Part shown: positions 45,013 to 55,002 of the stretch, in pieces
How the letters are laid out: every line of letters starts with the position of its first letter
How positions within the stretch are numbered: the first letter of the stretch is position 1
The notes under the pieces: generated by a model
Seen by the model: only the letters and a program-made list of their open reading frames with translations
What the model was told of the DNA's origin: nothing
Databases searched by the model: none
Position numbers and translations under genes: made by a program
Origin: Adiantum capillus-veneris
Lineage: Eukaryota > Streptophyta > Polypodiopsida > Polypodiales > Pteridaceae
Direction: 5' to 3'
Length of the DNA stretch: 64,000 nt
NCBI GenBank assembly: GCA_014529385.2
Contig: CM043942.1
Span: 4,676,501-4,740,500, forward strand

Positions 45013-46559
45013 TGAAACCGGCCCGTAGGGCAGTAGACATAGGCTTTCTCCGAAACTTTACTTTGGACTTTCGGACACTGAGAAACTTTGCAAAAGAAAA
45101 CCTGTAACGGGAATTGATACTTCAAACACACGGCTTGGAAGCTAGAGCGCTACCAATTAGACGCCGACACCTGTTGGCTCCAAAGAATGGCGCCCCTTTC
45201 GATATTTCTTTATTGTATTCAAAGAGGGAATAAAACCTGTGATTTCTTACGAGCTGTCCCCCATAATCCGGGCTGAAAATGACCTGTTCTGGCGTGATTT
45301 CGGCAGCATAACTGTACTAGGATGCTTCATAGACAGTATCCCCATGCAATAGATGACTTTCCCGACGCATATGGACACTTTGCAAAACTTGGCGAGAATC
45401 TGCAGCACGCTGAATTCTCTGTTTTCTGCCCTGAAAATGCGCCAAATCACCTGTACAGCGGTCCCCTCGTATCCCCGGACCTCCTTGGGGTATTAGGGAC
45501 CGTTTAGGGCCGAAACCCTAAACCTGCAAAAATAAGCAGTATGGTGTATTTCCCTGTTTTGGGCTCCGTTTCACGAGCCGGTCGCATCCGTAGCAAGTCT
45601 TGGAGCTCCCGCACCTGTAGGGCTACTTGCCATTTGAATCATACGAGATTTCTTGCGTGAAATCTCTCCAAATTCACCTGTACCTGCGGGGGATTAGCAA
45701 CTAGCTAATCCAGTACTTGTGCAAGAGGCTCTTGCCTCGGCAATCGCGCATGAACCCACATAGCTGTACATAGGTCAATTCAAAAGCCCTCTTGTGAGGC
45801 ATCACATAACTGCACGGAGGGGGGAGAAAGAGCAGTGAATGCTGTACAAGGCTTTAGTTTTTGCACTTCACTGTACATAGAGGGTAGGCAAGCACACAAT
45901 AGCTTTGGTACCTGCAACAATCCACCATACGACTAAAAATGCAGCCCACATTTTGTTTTAATGCTTCTCACTCTCTTAAGTTGGAAAATGCCCAAAAATG
46001 TGTCAAGTGACACTCATGCATTAATTCCCTGCTTTTGACCTTCTGGTCTAAAAATATCTCAACCGGTTGCTCGGTTGACTTAGCGGCAGAGTAATGAAAT
46101 GTTCCTCTCGTCATTCTGGAGCCAATGACGCGAACATATTTCGTGGCCCAAAATAGTAGTTCCCTAAATTTTAGGAGATGCTTCCATTGGACTCTCACTG
46201 GTCATTTGACCATCTTTCACCACTTGGACCACGTCCAAAAATGCAATGTAGCCCAGTTCTCAGGTGATTTTCTCTTGGTGACCTCACCTTGTCACTGTAC
46301 CTCTCTGGACTTAGTTTCCTAGTATCCACAAACTTGCTAAGTGCGACGGAGGGAACTACATGATCTTGAACTGAGCCTAGATATCCTTTTACGAGTTCGA
46401 GTGCCAACCAACTTCCCGTCTGCGGGTGAAACTACTGTTCACATTGGCCTTACAATGTTTGACCATTTGCAACTTCAAAAAGAGGGTCTCAAAGATTAAA
46501 CAAAAATCATTGGAATGAAACCAGTAACTAAGGTTAGCAGTTGCCACGTCCTCGTAACA
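45013..46559 (-). repeat. Gypsy B 5' LTR
   Basis: TGAAACCGG to CTCGTAACA on the plus strand; pairs with 41522-43074. Confidence 0.9.
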
Positions 46560-46564
46560 CTATA

Positions 46565-47111
46565 GGGTGTCCCAACTTATGGGCACCTACCAACAGGGCC
46601 CTGGGGACACCTAGGAGTAAAGAAAGAATAAGCGAAGGCTGCTAAAAATCCGTAAAACGCGCTTCCCTGACGTTGTTGTCTGTACAGATTTCTGTATATT
46701 GCGTTTGCTAAGGTGACGTGGCAGATTGTACGAAAAAGCGCAATTTGCGCTGGCTGATTTGGACGCTAGCTTTTGGGAGGCCAATGCTTTTGATTTTCAA
46801 GGCTTTTCATGTACTACTTTTCACTAGGCCTAGGGCCTTTAAATAAGCCCCTTGAGCTCTCTCTGGTTCATTGTGTACTGACGAGTCGGTGAGCGGAGGC
46901 GACCCAAGGGCAATTGTAGTTTGCTCAATTTTTAATACAAAAAGAAATACTTGAAAGGGGCGCCAGTCTTTGGGGCCAATTTTTGTGGGCACTGAACTAC
47001 GTCGGGCCGTGTCGACTCAAATGAAACTGTGATTTAAATTGTGAAGTGTTTAAAGTGATTCTCTCTCGTGTCGTGACGGATTCCAGACTTGGGGTGTCCA
47101 AGTTTGTTATA
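46565..47111 (+). repeat. Gypsy A 5' LTR, main part
   Basis: Continues the LTR started at 41492-41521. Contains a TTTAAATAAGCC promoter-like box near 46840 and the conserved TTTTTAATACAAAAAGAAATAC. It ends TTGTTATA, where the partner has TTGTTACA. Confidence 0.88.
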
Positions 47112-47112
47112 G

Positions 47113-47124
47113 TGGTATCAGAGC
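47113..47124 (+). other. primer-binding site of Gypsy A
   Basis: TGGTATCAGAGC, one base after the LTR; initiator Met-tRNA type. Confidence 0.88.
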
Positions 47125-47169
47125 TCAGTCGATTTCTCTTCTATTGGGAAATCCGATCCCTTTTTCCGC

Positions 47170-48540
47170 GACACACATGGATTCAGGCGAGAATTAGATG
47201 ATTCTCTTGCCACCTCGGGAATGGGAGGCAGTACGGAGAATTCGAGTGGATTAACAGATCGCGAGTATAGGCCACCTCAGCCTATGCAGTGTCAACTTAT
47301 GGAGATGCAACATCAACAACAGGTTGATAAGTGCGCAAAGTAGATGCTCCAATTTGCAAAGGATGCACAGTTTGCCAAATTTTTGACTCGGCACCCGATC
47401 GACAAAGTGCATACTCATTGGCAGAAAGTCATTGATTCAACCCTAAAAACGGTTCTCAAGAAACATCCTACCCCAAGGATGTTTACTGAAGAACTTAATG
47501 ACGTCATCGAAAGACGAATCAACCAGCTTCTGGAAGCGAAGAAGCCATCGAAGAAACAATCGAAGAAGCGCAACAAGGGGATTGACTACCCCGGTTATTT
47601 GGGCTGTCAATCTACTTTTGCAAATGCACGAAAAAGAATAAGCATGTACTTTTTGAAGGACTATCCAATTCTTCTTCTTCTTCTGACAGTTTGGATAGCT
47701 CTTCTTCTTCCGATTCGAGCGAGGAGGACAGAAAGGGCAAGAAGCGAAGCAAGAATCAAAGTTTTGGAAAGAACAAGAAGAAGGCAAAGAAGAGCAGATC
47801 CCGACCCTTTTCTGACAGTTCTACTGAGGATTCATCCTCCTCTCACAGTTCGGACTCCGATGATCACATGTTCTATGCAAAGAAGACAAAGAAGAAACAC
47901 TTCTATAGAGACAATCAATATGATTTTCTCGAGCCCCTACCAAGTGCTTAAAGTTCAAACGGCTCTTTATTTCTTCTTGGCTGACTCAGGAGTACAAACG
48001 TGACGTGATGACTGCTTGGAATCATCATTGGATGACCTTTAGGCTGACACTTTGGATGCTTATTGTGAGAGGTTTTGGGTCCTTGGATGCTTTTCTACTG
48101 GCCTCTTCTTTCAAGAAGGTCACTTTTAAGCAGCAAATCGAGTGGTTTTATTGTGGACTTCCCAAAGAGACCCGAGATTACTGCCTTGAGCAGAAGTCCG
48201 AGTCTATACAACAATTGATGAGACATACTAAGCGGGGATTCGCTATGTGTTCGGGTAACTTGACTTACCCTACTGATCAAGTTTCGATCCCAAGGACCGG
48301 ACATAACTCAACAAATGACAATAGAAGAAAGAGGAAGTTCTAGAAAAAGAAGGATGCACGACCCCGATTGACCGAGGAACAGAAAACAGATTATCTCAAA
48401 GAGGGGAAGTATTTTGACTGCAGAGAACAAGGACACATCTTTGCAAGGTGCCCCAAAAAGGCACAACGAGGACAATCAAAAGATAGGCCAAAGAGCTCCA
48501 GAGCTGCGGAAGAACAAAAGGAAAGATAAAAGCAAGACTA
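47170..48540 (+). pseudogene. Gypsy A gag
   Basis: Read through several frames. The N-terminal part is FAKDAQFAKFL and TPRMFTEELNDVIERRINQL (47344 on), then KKRNKGIDYPGYLGCQSTF. A Ser/Asp/Lys-rich tract follows at 47690-47950 (SSSSDSSEEDRKGKKRSK). The capsid-like part is at 47960-48240 (FKKVTFKQQIEWFYCGLPKE, TRDYCLEQKSESIQQLM). The zinc knuckle near 48410 reads YFDCREQGHIFARC, with Tyr in place of the first Cys. Stops at several points. The segment around the capsid start appears deleted relative to copy A2. Confidence 0.82.
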
Positions 48541-48629
48541 GTACCAGATTGTATGGGGACCGACCCGAATCAGATGGACAAAAGCACAGAACTTTGCTGA
48601 GCATGGGACAAAGTAAAAGATCAAGAAGC

Positions 48630-49014
48630 CCTCATCTTCTTTGATGGAGGAGCTAAGGCCAACTCCATTTCACTTGAATTGGTGGCTCGACTTGGAATTA
48701 CGACCGACGAGATGGGGCCACAGGTGGAGACGGTTGTAGCGGCACCCGGACGGGATGTTGCCATTACACCTATCATTCGCAAACTTTGTTTGCATTGTCA
48801 GGGGTATTTAGGGCACAAGGACTTTTACATCTTGCCTTTGAAAGGGTGTGACGTCTTCCTAGGAATCCCTTGGTACCACAAGAACAACGCCGTGGTTGAC
48901 TATCAGGCCAAGAAAGCGACTTTGACGAATGAGAAGGGTAGGAAAATTATGCTTGATGTAAAATTGAAGGGCGAGTCCGTCCCTATTGTATCGGTTTGGC
49001 CATTTCGAAATTAA
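48630..49014 (+). pseudogene. Gypsy A aspartic protease
   Basis: Retropepsin-like domain that would mature the polyprotein. The catalytic region reads ALIFFDGGAKANSISLELVA at about 48630-48690, with DGG where DSG or DTG is usual. VARLGITTDEMGPQ, FYILPLKGCDVFLGIPWYHK and KATLTNEKGRKIML follow in an open frame from 48679. A stop at 49015 separates it from the RT. Confidence 0.8.
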
Positions 49015-49078
49015 TGAAATATAGTCTTTTTGTTTACTCGATCTACTTGAAAGAATTGAATGATAACAAAGAACCAAT

Positions 49079-49640
49079 ATGTATGAATTGGATAAAGAAC
49101 GACAAGAATTTCTGCACACACATGCTGATTGCTTCTCTGAAGGCCTACCAGGCGGGTTACCTCCACCTCGTCCTGAGGACCACACGATTGATTTGATTCC
49201 TAGAGGTACATCACCGAACCGACCATCTTATCGAGTTAGCCGAGCCCAGAATAAAGAAATAATGAACCAAGTGAAAGAACTTCTAGAAAAGGGCAACCTA
49301 GCACATCACCTTACTGTTCTCCGATTTTGCTGGTACTAAAGAAAGACGGGTCTTGGAGAATGTGTATTGATTATAGAGCTCTCAATATAATTACCATCAA
49401 GAACAAATTTCTTATCCCAAGCATTGATGATATTCTCGACAAACTTCAGGGATCCTCTTGTTTCAGCAAAATTGATTTGAAAAGTGCATATCATCAGATC
49501 CGAATCACTTCGGGAGATGTCTACAAGAGAGCCTTTCGGACAACTTTTGATTTATATGAATATTTGGTGATGTCAGTGTCCACCTTTTATGGGTCACCAC
49601 GACATAGATACCACCTTGAAGGGTGTGGAGCGTTACTTCT
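49079..49640 (+). pseudogene. Gypsy A reverse transcriptase, N-terminal half only
   Basis: PRPEDHTIDLIPRGTSPNRP and VKELLEKGN, then a frameshift near 49300. Next come [35 protein letters not shown] and [17 protein letters not shown]. At 49577-49590 the sequence jumps straight to the region before the integrase zinc domain ([20 protein letters not shown]). The palm, including YLDD, the thumb, RNase H and the start of the zinc domain are deleted. Confidence 0.9.
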
Positions 49641-50251
49641 ATTGGCCGAGACTCAAAAAGGACGTGGACGACTTTGTTCACAATTGTTTAGTATGCCAAA
49701 AGATCAAGTTTGACAGGCATAAGGCACATGGACTACTACAGCCTTTACCCATTCCCACCCGCCCCTGGGAAAGCATTGCTATGGATTTCATTTTTGATCT
49801 CCCCAAGACTCAAAGTGGGCACGATTGCATTTGGATTGTCATTGAAAGATTTAGCAAGCAAGCTCACTTCATTTCAATAAAGAAAACAATCAACCCTTAT
49901 CATTTAGCGAGACCATTCATTGCTCAGATTTTTTGGTTACATGGCATGCCTAAGACCAGAGTCTCCGACAGAGATCCCCGATTCACGAGTTTGTTTTGGA
50001 CCCCTATTTGAGAGAACATTGGCACGCGGTTGCAGTTCTCGTCATCATTCCACCTGCAGACAAATGGGCAATTTGAGATAGCCAATTTATTGGTTTTGGA
50101 TTTATTAAAGTCTTACATCTCGGATCAGAAGACTCAATGGGAAAAATATTTGCCTTTGGTGGAATTTGCCTACAATAACACGGTTCACTCCTCGACAGGG
50201 AAGGTTCCTTTTGAGGTAATCGAAGGTGCTAAGGTCCCTCCCCCTTTTTAA
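49589..50251 (+). pseudogene. Gypsy A integrase zinc domain end and catalytic core
   Basis: The frame 49589-50011 has CLVCQKIK (zinc Cys pair), WESIAMDFIFDLPKTQSG with the first catalytic Asp, and TRVSDRDPRFTSLFW with the second. A stop near 50009 is followed by FSSSFHLQTNGQFEIANLLV, where the catalytic Glu block normally reads QTDGQTERVN; here N replaces D and FEIAN replaces TERVN (the Glu is kept). LVEFAYNNTVHSSTGKVPFE closes the core. Confidence 0.88.
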
Positions 50252-50259
50252 GCACCGAG

Positions 50260-50921
50260 GATTTTTGAAGCCGATCAGTATACGAGGGACTTGGAGACTC
50301 CTTTTGCCAAGGTTCGAGGCTCTAGAGAAGTCTCAAGCACGGCACAAGAAGGTAGCAAATCGACATAGACGTGACTTGAAGTTGAAGGAAGACGATTGGG
50401 TACTCTTACGTTTCGAGAAGGTATGTCTACGGAAACGAAAAGAAAAGGAACGGCTTTTTCTTGAGCTTAGCATGAGGTATTATGGCCCTTTCTAGATTAA
50501 AGAAAGAATAAATGATGTATCCTTCAGACTAAAGTTGCCAAATACTTGGAAGATTCACAATGCATTTCATGTGAGTCTGTTGAAACCCTTCAAGGGTGAG
50601 GTGCCAGATGATGCGGAGCCTGATGAGCAACCCGAAGTGGAAGAGAGCATGGAGATACTCGTTATAGAACAGATTCTGGCACATAAAAGAAGAAAAGTGA
50701 AAGGTAAAGTGATTTGGCGGTTCTTAGTGAAATATAAGAACTATCCGGCATTGGATGCGAAGTCGATGGAGGAGGACCTAGCAGATACTCCTCAGATTTT
50801 GGAACTTTACCTTGAGGCTTTTGGATTAGCCTTAGTTCAAAAGATCCCGCGGATCAATAGGGTTGAATTTGGTGCAGATGGGACTGCTCAAGAGGGGAGT
50901 CACTCCGCTCCTTTGTCATAG
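50260..50921 (+). pseudogene. Gypsy A integrase C-terminus with chromodomain
   Basis: Linker HKKVANRHRRDLKLKEDDWV and GPY/F-like MRYYGPF end at a TAG near 50493. Then INDVSFRLKLPNTWKIHNAF, HVSLLKPFKGEVPDD and a chromodomain: MEILVIEQILAHKRRKVKGK, WRFLVKYKNYPALDAKSM. The frame from 50535 is open to the natural end. Very similar in layout to the tail of Gypsy B. Confidence 0.85.
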
Positions 50922-51409
50922 ATTACTTAAATGGAATAGAGTCATTGATTTCCCTTTGGATTTCAAGGATACTGCTGTGATGACTGTATTTTGCTGTATG
51001 AGTTTATGAATATTGAAAATGGGAATTCCCGAACTTGAACCTGATTGATGTGTACTCTCTCATTTGATTTTATGTGAGTGTAGGAATGAAAGACGAAATG
51101 ATTGTAGCATTTGGGTCTTGAGAATCTATAGACATGATAGCAATAAGGATTAACGAATCCGACATCAATGAGGTGTGGGATGGATCTACATGCGATTGCT
51201 AAATACGTTGCAGGGAATTATGCTCTTAGATTTGGAATCAATTTCTATGTGATTGATATGATGTGAATGTGTACTGTTTAGGTCGTCTTTGTGCAAGTGC
51301 CAGATTTGTATTTGGTCTAGTGCATCAGTGTCTACTAAACTGGTTTATGGCTTCTGTCTGTTTTGCGGGCGTAATTGAGGGCAATTACAACTCTTTCAAG
51401 AGGGGGGTA
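50922..51409 (+). other. Gypsy A 3' untranslated region with polypurine tract
   Basis: No coding features. It ends in TTTCAAGAGGGGGGTA (tract 51398-51407), which primes plus-strand synthesis next to the 3' LTR. The same end structure is found in A4 at 31235-31246. Confidence 0.75.
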
Positions 51410-51988
51410 TGTCACAAACTTATGACGTGGCATGCTATAGGGTGTCTCAACTTATGGGCACCTGTCGACAGGGCCCTATGGACACCTAGGAATAAAGAAA
51501 GAATAAGTGAAGGCTGGCTGAAAATCCGTAAAACGCGTTGCCTGTTGACGTGGCTGTCCGTACGGATTTCCGCATATTGCACTGGTTGAGGTGACGTGGC
51601 AGACTGTACGGAAAAGCGCAATTTGTGCTGGCTGATTTGGACGCTAGCTTTTGGGAGGCCAATGCTTTTGAGTTTCAAGGCTTTTCATGTACTGCTTTTC
51701 ACCATGCCTAGGGTCTTTAAATAAGCCCCTTGGACTCTCTCTTTGTCATTGTGTGCTGACGAGCCGGCGAGCAGACGCGACCCAAGGGCAATTGTACTTT
51801 GCTCAATTTTTAATACAAAAAGAAATACCGAAAGGAGCGCTAGGCTTTGGGGCCAATTTTTGTGGGCACGGAACTACGCCGGGCCATGTCGACTCAAATT
51901 GAACTGTGATTTAAATTGTGAAGTGTTTAAAGTGATTCTCTCTCGTGTTGCGATAGATTCTAGACTTGGGGTGTCCAAGTTTGTTACA
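51410..51988 (+). repeat. Gypsy A 3' LTR (579 bp)
   Basis: TGTCACAAACTTATGACGTG to GTCCAAGTTTGTTACA, uninterrupted, with the intact pre-insertion CTATA site of Gypsy B at about 51435. It is followed by the target duplication GATCT and then LINE H. Confidence 0.92.
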
Positions 51989-52240
51989 GATCTTGCTCTA
52001 GTCGAGCCAAAAATGCCCTCTTCTTCCACCGCACTAGGAATCGGAAGGCAATTTGTGACTATGTATGAGTGATGTCCCTCAAAAGCACCTAACCTTTGAA
52101 GCCTGGCTCTCGTCTCGCGGCACCCTTCATCATACCAACCATTTTGGGGCATGCTCCTAGAATGTCGTCTTTGCTCAACCTGGGTGTGTGGATGTGCCTT
52201 CGCATGCTGCATCATGCAATGTTTGTGTCAGTATAGATGT
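51989..52240 (-). mobile_element. LINE H, middle piece (EN-RT linker)
   Basis: Continues LINE H after Gypsy A. Plus-strand GCTCTAGTCGAGCCAAAAAT parallels La at about 56481 and Lb at about 59310. Further up, the MPQNGWYDEGCR linker motif lies near 52140 (minus). It ends near TGTGTCAGTATA, the same relative position as 59555 of Lb. Confidence 0.8.
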
Positions 52241-52494
52241 GTGGAAAGTCGGCTGTAAATCATGCACATGTTACCTGGAACGCGGAACGGGAACGGCAAC
52301 GGGATCCCCGCAGAACGGGGGAACGGCTAGGGGTCCGGAACGGGAACGTCGCGGAAGGGGAGGTATAAAAAACACCCAAATAGTGCAATTTTTAGCTCCT
52401 TGTGTTTAAATACAAGGAGTATTAGAGTGCTTTGACTCTAATACTCACAAAAAACTCGTTTTGAAGACCATTCAACCTTGCTATGACTAGATGA

Positions 52495-52540
<46 letters not shown>

Positions 52541-53437
52541 TTGAGAGTGTGGGAGGGAGAGGAAGAGAGCTTGAAGGCTTGAAGCCTTAAGCCTTGAGAG
52601 AGTGAGTCTTGAGAGGGAGAGATCTTGAGAGTGAGAGGGAGAGCTTGAGCCTTGAGGATTAGCTTGTGAAGAGAAAGGGGAAGGGGGGTGCATTTTATGA
52701 GTCCTTGAGGCCTTGCACACTTTCAAAAGAAGCCCAAACATTTACTTCAATTTTTTCAATTTTTGCCAAATTTGTTTGTAGCCGTTGGCCGTTCCAGGGG
52801 CATTCCGGAACGGTCCGGGGGCGTTTCGGAATGTTCCGGAACGGCCGTTCCGGTTTGCATTGGCCACCCGGAATGTCAGACATTCCGGGACGTTCCGGAA
52901 CGTTCGGGAAGAGAACTACCCCCCGGAACGCCGGAACGGGGGCTAGGGGGCGTTCCCCGGTAACTATGGCGCTAACACAAATGCTAGGCTGAATGGGAAG
53001 CGGCTCGCCAAGGAATGCTCGGAGAGGGTCTTGCTGAGAGAGAAAGGGGTTACTGCTGCCTGAGGGCCTGTTGTGCTCCTTCCTCATCTGCCCAAGAGTG
53101 CTAACTTGGGTTTGCTTGTATATTTTCTTACCCTACCTACTTTTGTTGGGAAGTCACTTAAATTAATAAGTGAAAAATGTCAAAAATAGGGAAAATAGGA
53201 TAAAGTCATTGGAAAAATCCCCAAACTGACTCTGATGGAATCTGATGGAAATGCTTATGCTTATGCGGTGTGCAAGCAGAGGATATGCATCTACACTAAG
53301 TGACTGGGCATGCACGGTCTATGAATAGATTCACAAAAGTGCCAGATCACTTCTAATCTAGATTGACTGGACTGACAAGAACCCTGTTATGGTGTAGCTT
53401 GTCCACGGACACATAGGGTTGGATGTGTCACGTGATA
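52241..53437 (-). repeat. C-family solo LTR, interrupted by a MITE
   Basis: 52970-53437 aligns with about 23960-24385 of the C LTR (AAGTCACTTAA, TAAGTGAAAAATGTCAAAAA, CAGAGGATATGCATCTAC, GGTTGGATGTGTCACGTGA). The first part is mostly replaced by the MITE. No PBS, PPT or internal region follows, hence solo. Comparison with Lb shows that LINE H lacks about 800 bp of endonuclease sequence at this spot, so a deletion accompanied or followed the insertion. Confidence 0.7.
52270..52965. mobile_element. GGAACG-rich MITE
   Basis: Begins GTTACCTGGAACGCGGAACG and ends CGTTCCCCGGTAAC, so the outer ends form a short inverted repeat (GTTACC and GGTAAC). Both flanks are packed with GGAACG or CGTTCC hexamers. 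The inner region is AT-rich, then a GA-rich block (52498-52660). Two overlapping hairpins lie at 52396-52446. No protein. The design parallels the GGGACG element at 11231-11646, but the sequence differs. No convincing target duplication was found. Confidence 0.65.
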
Positions 53438-54924
53438 GCAAGTTGTCTCCCATTTGTATCCGCTGACATGTGGCATAGACTGCCTAGGGGCCTGATGTGT
53501 CTCAGAATAGAAGATGATGTCCCTCTTAGTGAAACCATCCTCAAAAACATCCACATCAAGGCGTAGAGATCCATTACAATTCCAAGTAGCAACTTTGAGT
53601 GTGGTCTCATAGGTCTCGTGCCGTCATGCGGAGCGCCTCTCCATAATAACCACTCGTCATCTCTATAGAAGGCCAGTTTCCCTTTCTCTTGGGCTGTCCT
53701 TATCTCCGGCATAACTTCTTGCATATGAGCAAGTTGTGAGAGTGTGAGGTCGTCCCCAAGGAATATCCCCGTCAGTTAGTGTAGGACGCTTCTTCAAGAA
53801 ATCCTTCTTTGCTTCCATGGAGGGGAAGCGAAGGATCAATGCTCTCTCCTCGGAAGTCTCCCCATTTCTTTCTCTCTTCTTCCCCACTCTCCATGCCTTT
53901 GTGTGAGTGGCCTCACTACCCATCATAATTAGAAGTTCTTTAACTTCCTCCTCCACATCATCACGGTCTTTTAGACCGGCTACTCGTACATGTAAAGCTC
54001 TCCTTCTTTGCTCTTCCTCTAGGGTCATGTTGATGATTGTGGGAGTGGGGATGGTTGTTGGTTCTTTCCCTTTCGCTTTCTTGGTGACCTCTATCCATTT
54101 CTCGGCTTCATCAACCTTCTTCAATGTTTTCGTGATTACATCTACCCACGATGACGTCTTCGCCTCATGTTGCTTCTCTTCTTCTTTGATCTTCCGCACT
54201 CATTCTTTGATGACTTTGAGTTCCTCTATCATCAGGGCTGGATTTCTCCTTCTTCAAGTTCACTCCTTGCTCTAGTTTCTGCAAGCTCTCGCTTGAGGGC
54301 TGAGACTTCCTCCAGAGCGCTTGGACTTTTGCGTGAAAGTCTTCTTTCTCCTTCTTCCATTGCTTGCCCTCATTGAAGACCTTTTGGATGAGGTTGGCCT
54401 TCTCTTTCCACCATCCTTCCATCTCCGTTTCCACTCGTTCATCTCTTTTTCCACCTGTATCCTCTTGTTCGTGACTATGAATGTTGCCTTCATTACCAAG
54501 GGAGACTTGCACACGGGTGAGCTACTCTTGGTCTCCATTGCTGAAGACGCGCTATCTCCCCAAGCTGCATACCTAAAACACCTTCATCCCAACCGTGTTG
54601 AGAATTGGTTGGACAACGAACAGTCGATGCAAACAGCAAGCTGAATTGGCTTCTTCGTGGTGGAAACGTTCCCTGAACGGCTGGGTGCAAATAGCCTACT
54701 TCCGACCACTCTGGATGGCTATAAACGGCCGTCCCCTGCAGAGATAACTGGCGAGAACACAGCTGAATATGCTGGGCAGCAATGGGCAAACTCCACAGCA
54801 ATCAAGCCTTGATCTATGCTGAAAACGCGCTGATGCTTCTGCTATGCTGAATGGAACACGCAACCCTTCAGAACCCTATAACAGCAGGCGAAACCCTAAA
54901 ACAGCGGAAAAACAGAAATTCTAA

Positions 54925-54928
<4 letters not shown>
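53438..54928 (-). mobile_element. LINE H, 5' portion (endonuclease start, ORF1, 5' region)
   Basis: Endonuclease N-terminus at 53440-53600 (GTSSSILRHIRPLG region, counterpart of 60340-60470 in Lb), preceded by ORF1 and, from about 54560 to 54928, an untranslated 5' region without recognisable features. Ends at a (TA)n tract. Two small fragments reading AAACCCTA near 54892 and 54923 are not a telomere array. Confidence 0.75.
53600..54540 (-). pseudogene. LINE H ORF1 protein
   Basis: Read through shifted frames. An N-terminal Lys/Glu-rich coiled coil lies at 54200-54540. The open frame 53663-54199 has VDVITKTLKKVDEAEKWIEV and LEEEQRRRALHVRVAGLKDR, and RRM-like RALILRFPSMEAKKDFLKKR. After a frameshift the terminal block MQEVMPEIRTAQEKGKLAFY runs to about 53650. 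It corresponds to the MQEVMPEI block at 60630 in Lb. Presumed RNA-binding component of the LINE particle. Confidence 0.78.

Positions 54929-55002
<74 letters not shown>
54929..55002. repeat. (TA)n then (GA)n, 3' tail of LINE La
   Basis: 54929-54963 is (TA)n and 54964-55002 (GA)n with one C interruption. The GA part is the (TC)n tail of the LINE above; the TA part adjoins the 5' end of LINE H. Confidence 0.9.

Larger units (their letters stand above)
41522..46559 (-). mobile_element. Gypsy B, internally deleted chromovirus nested in the LTR of A
   Basis: 5038 bp, minus strand. LTRs 41522-43074 (1553 bp, 3' LTR) and 45013-46559 (1547 bp, 5' LTR), internal region of only 1.94 kb, exact 5-bp duplication CTATA. 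A polypurine tract (minus AAGAGGGGGGTA) adjoins 43075 and a PBS adjoins 45012. It encodes gag and the integrase C-terminal region; protease, RT, RNase H and the integrase core are missing. Confidence 0.92.
41492..51988 (+). mobile_element. Ty3/Gypsy chromovirus A (deleted), containing Gypsy B
   Basis: Plus-strand element inserted in LINE H. The 5' LTR is 41492-41521 plus 46565-47111, the PBS 47113-47124 and the internal region 47112-51409. A polypurine tract is at 51398-51407 and the 3' LTR at 51410-51988. The two LTRs are 577 and 579 bp once Gypsy B is removed. Gag, protease, partial RT, integrase and chromodomain remain. The RT palm with YLDD and the whole RNase H are deleted, so it could not move on its own. 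Confidence 0.9.

Noticed and set aside
54890-54932. AAACCCTA fragments suggesting an interstitial telomere repeat
   Set aside because: Only isolated units, not a tandem array.
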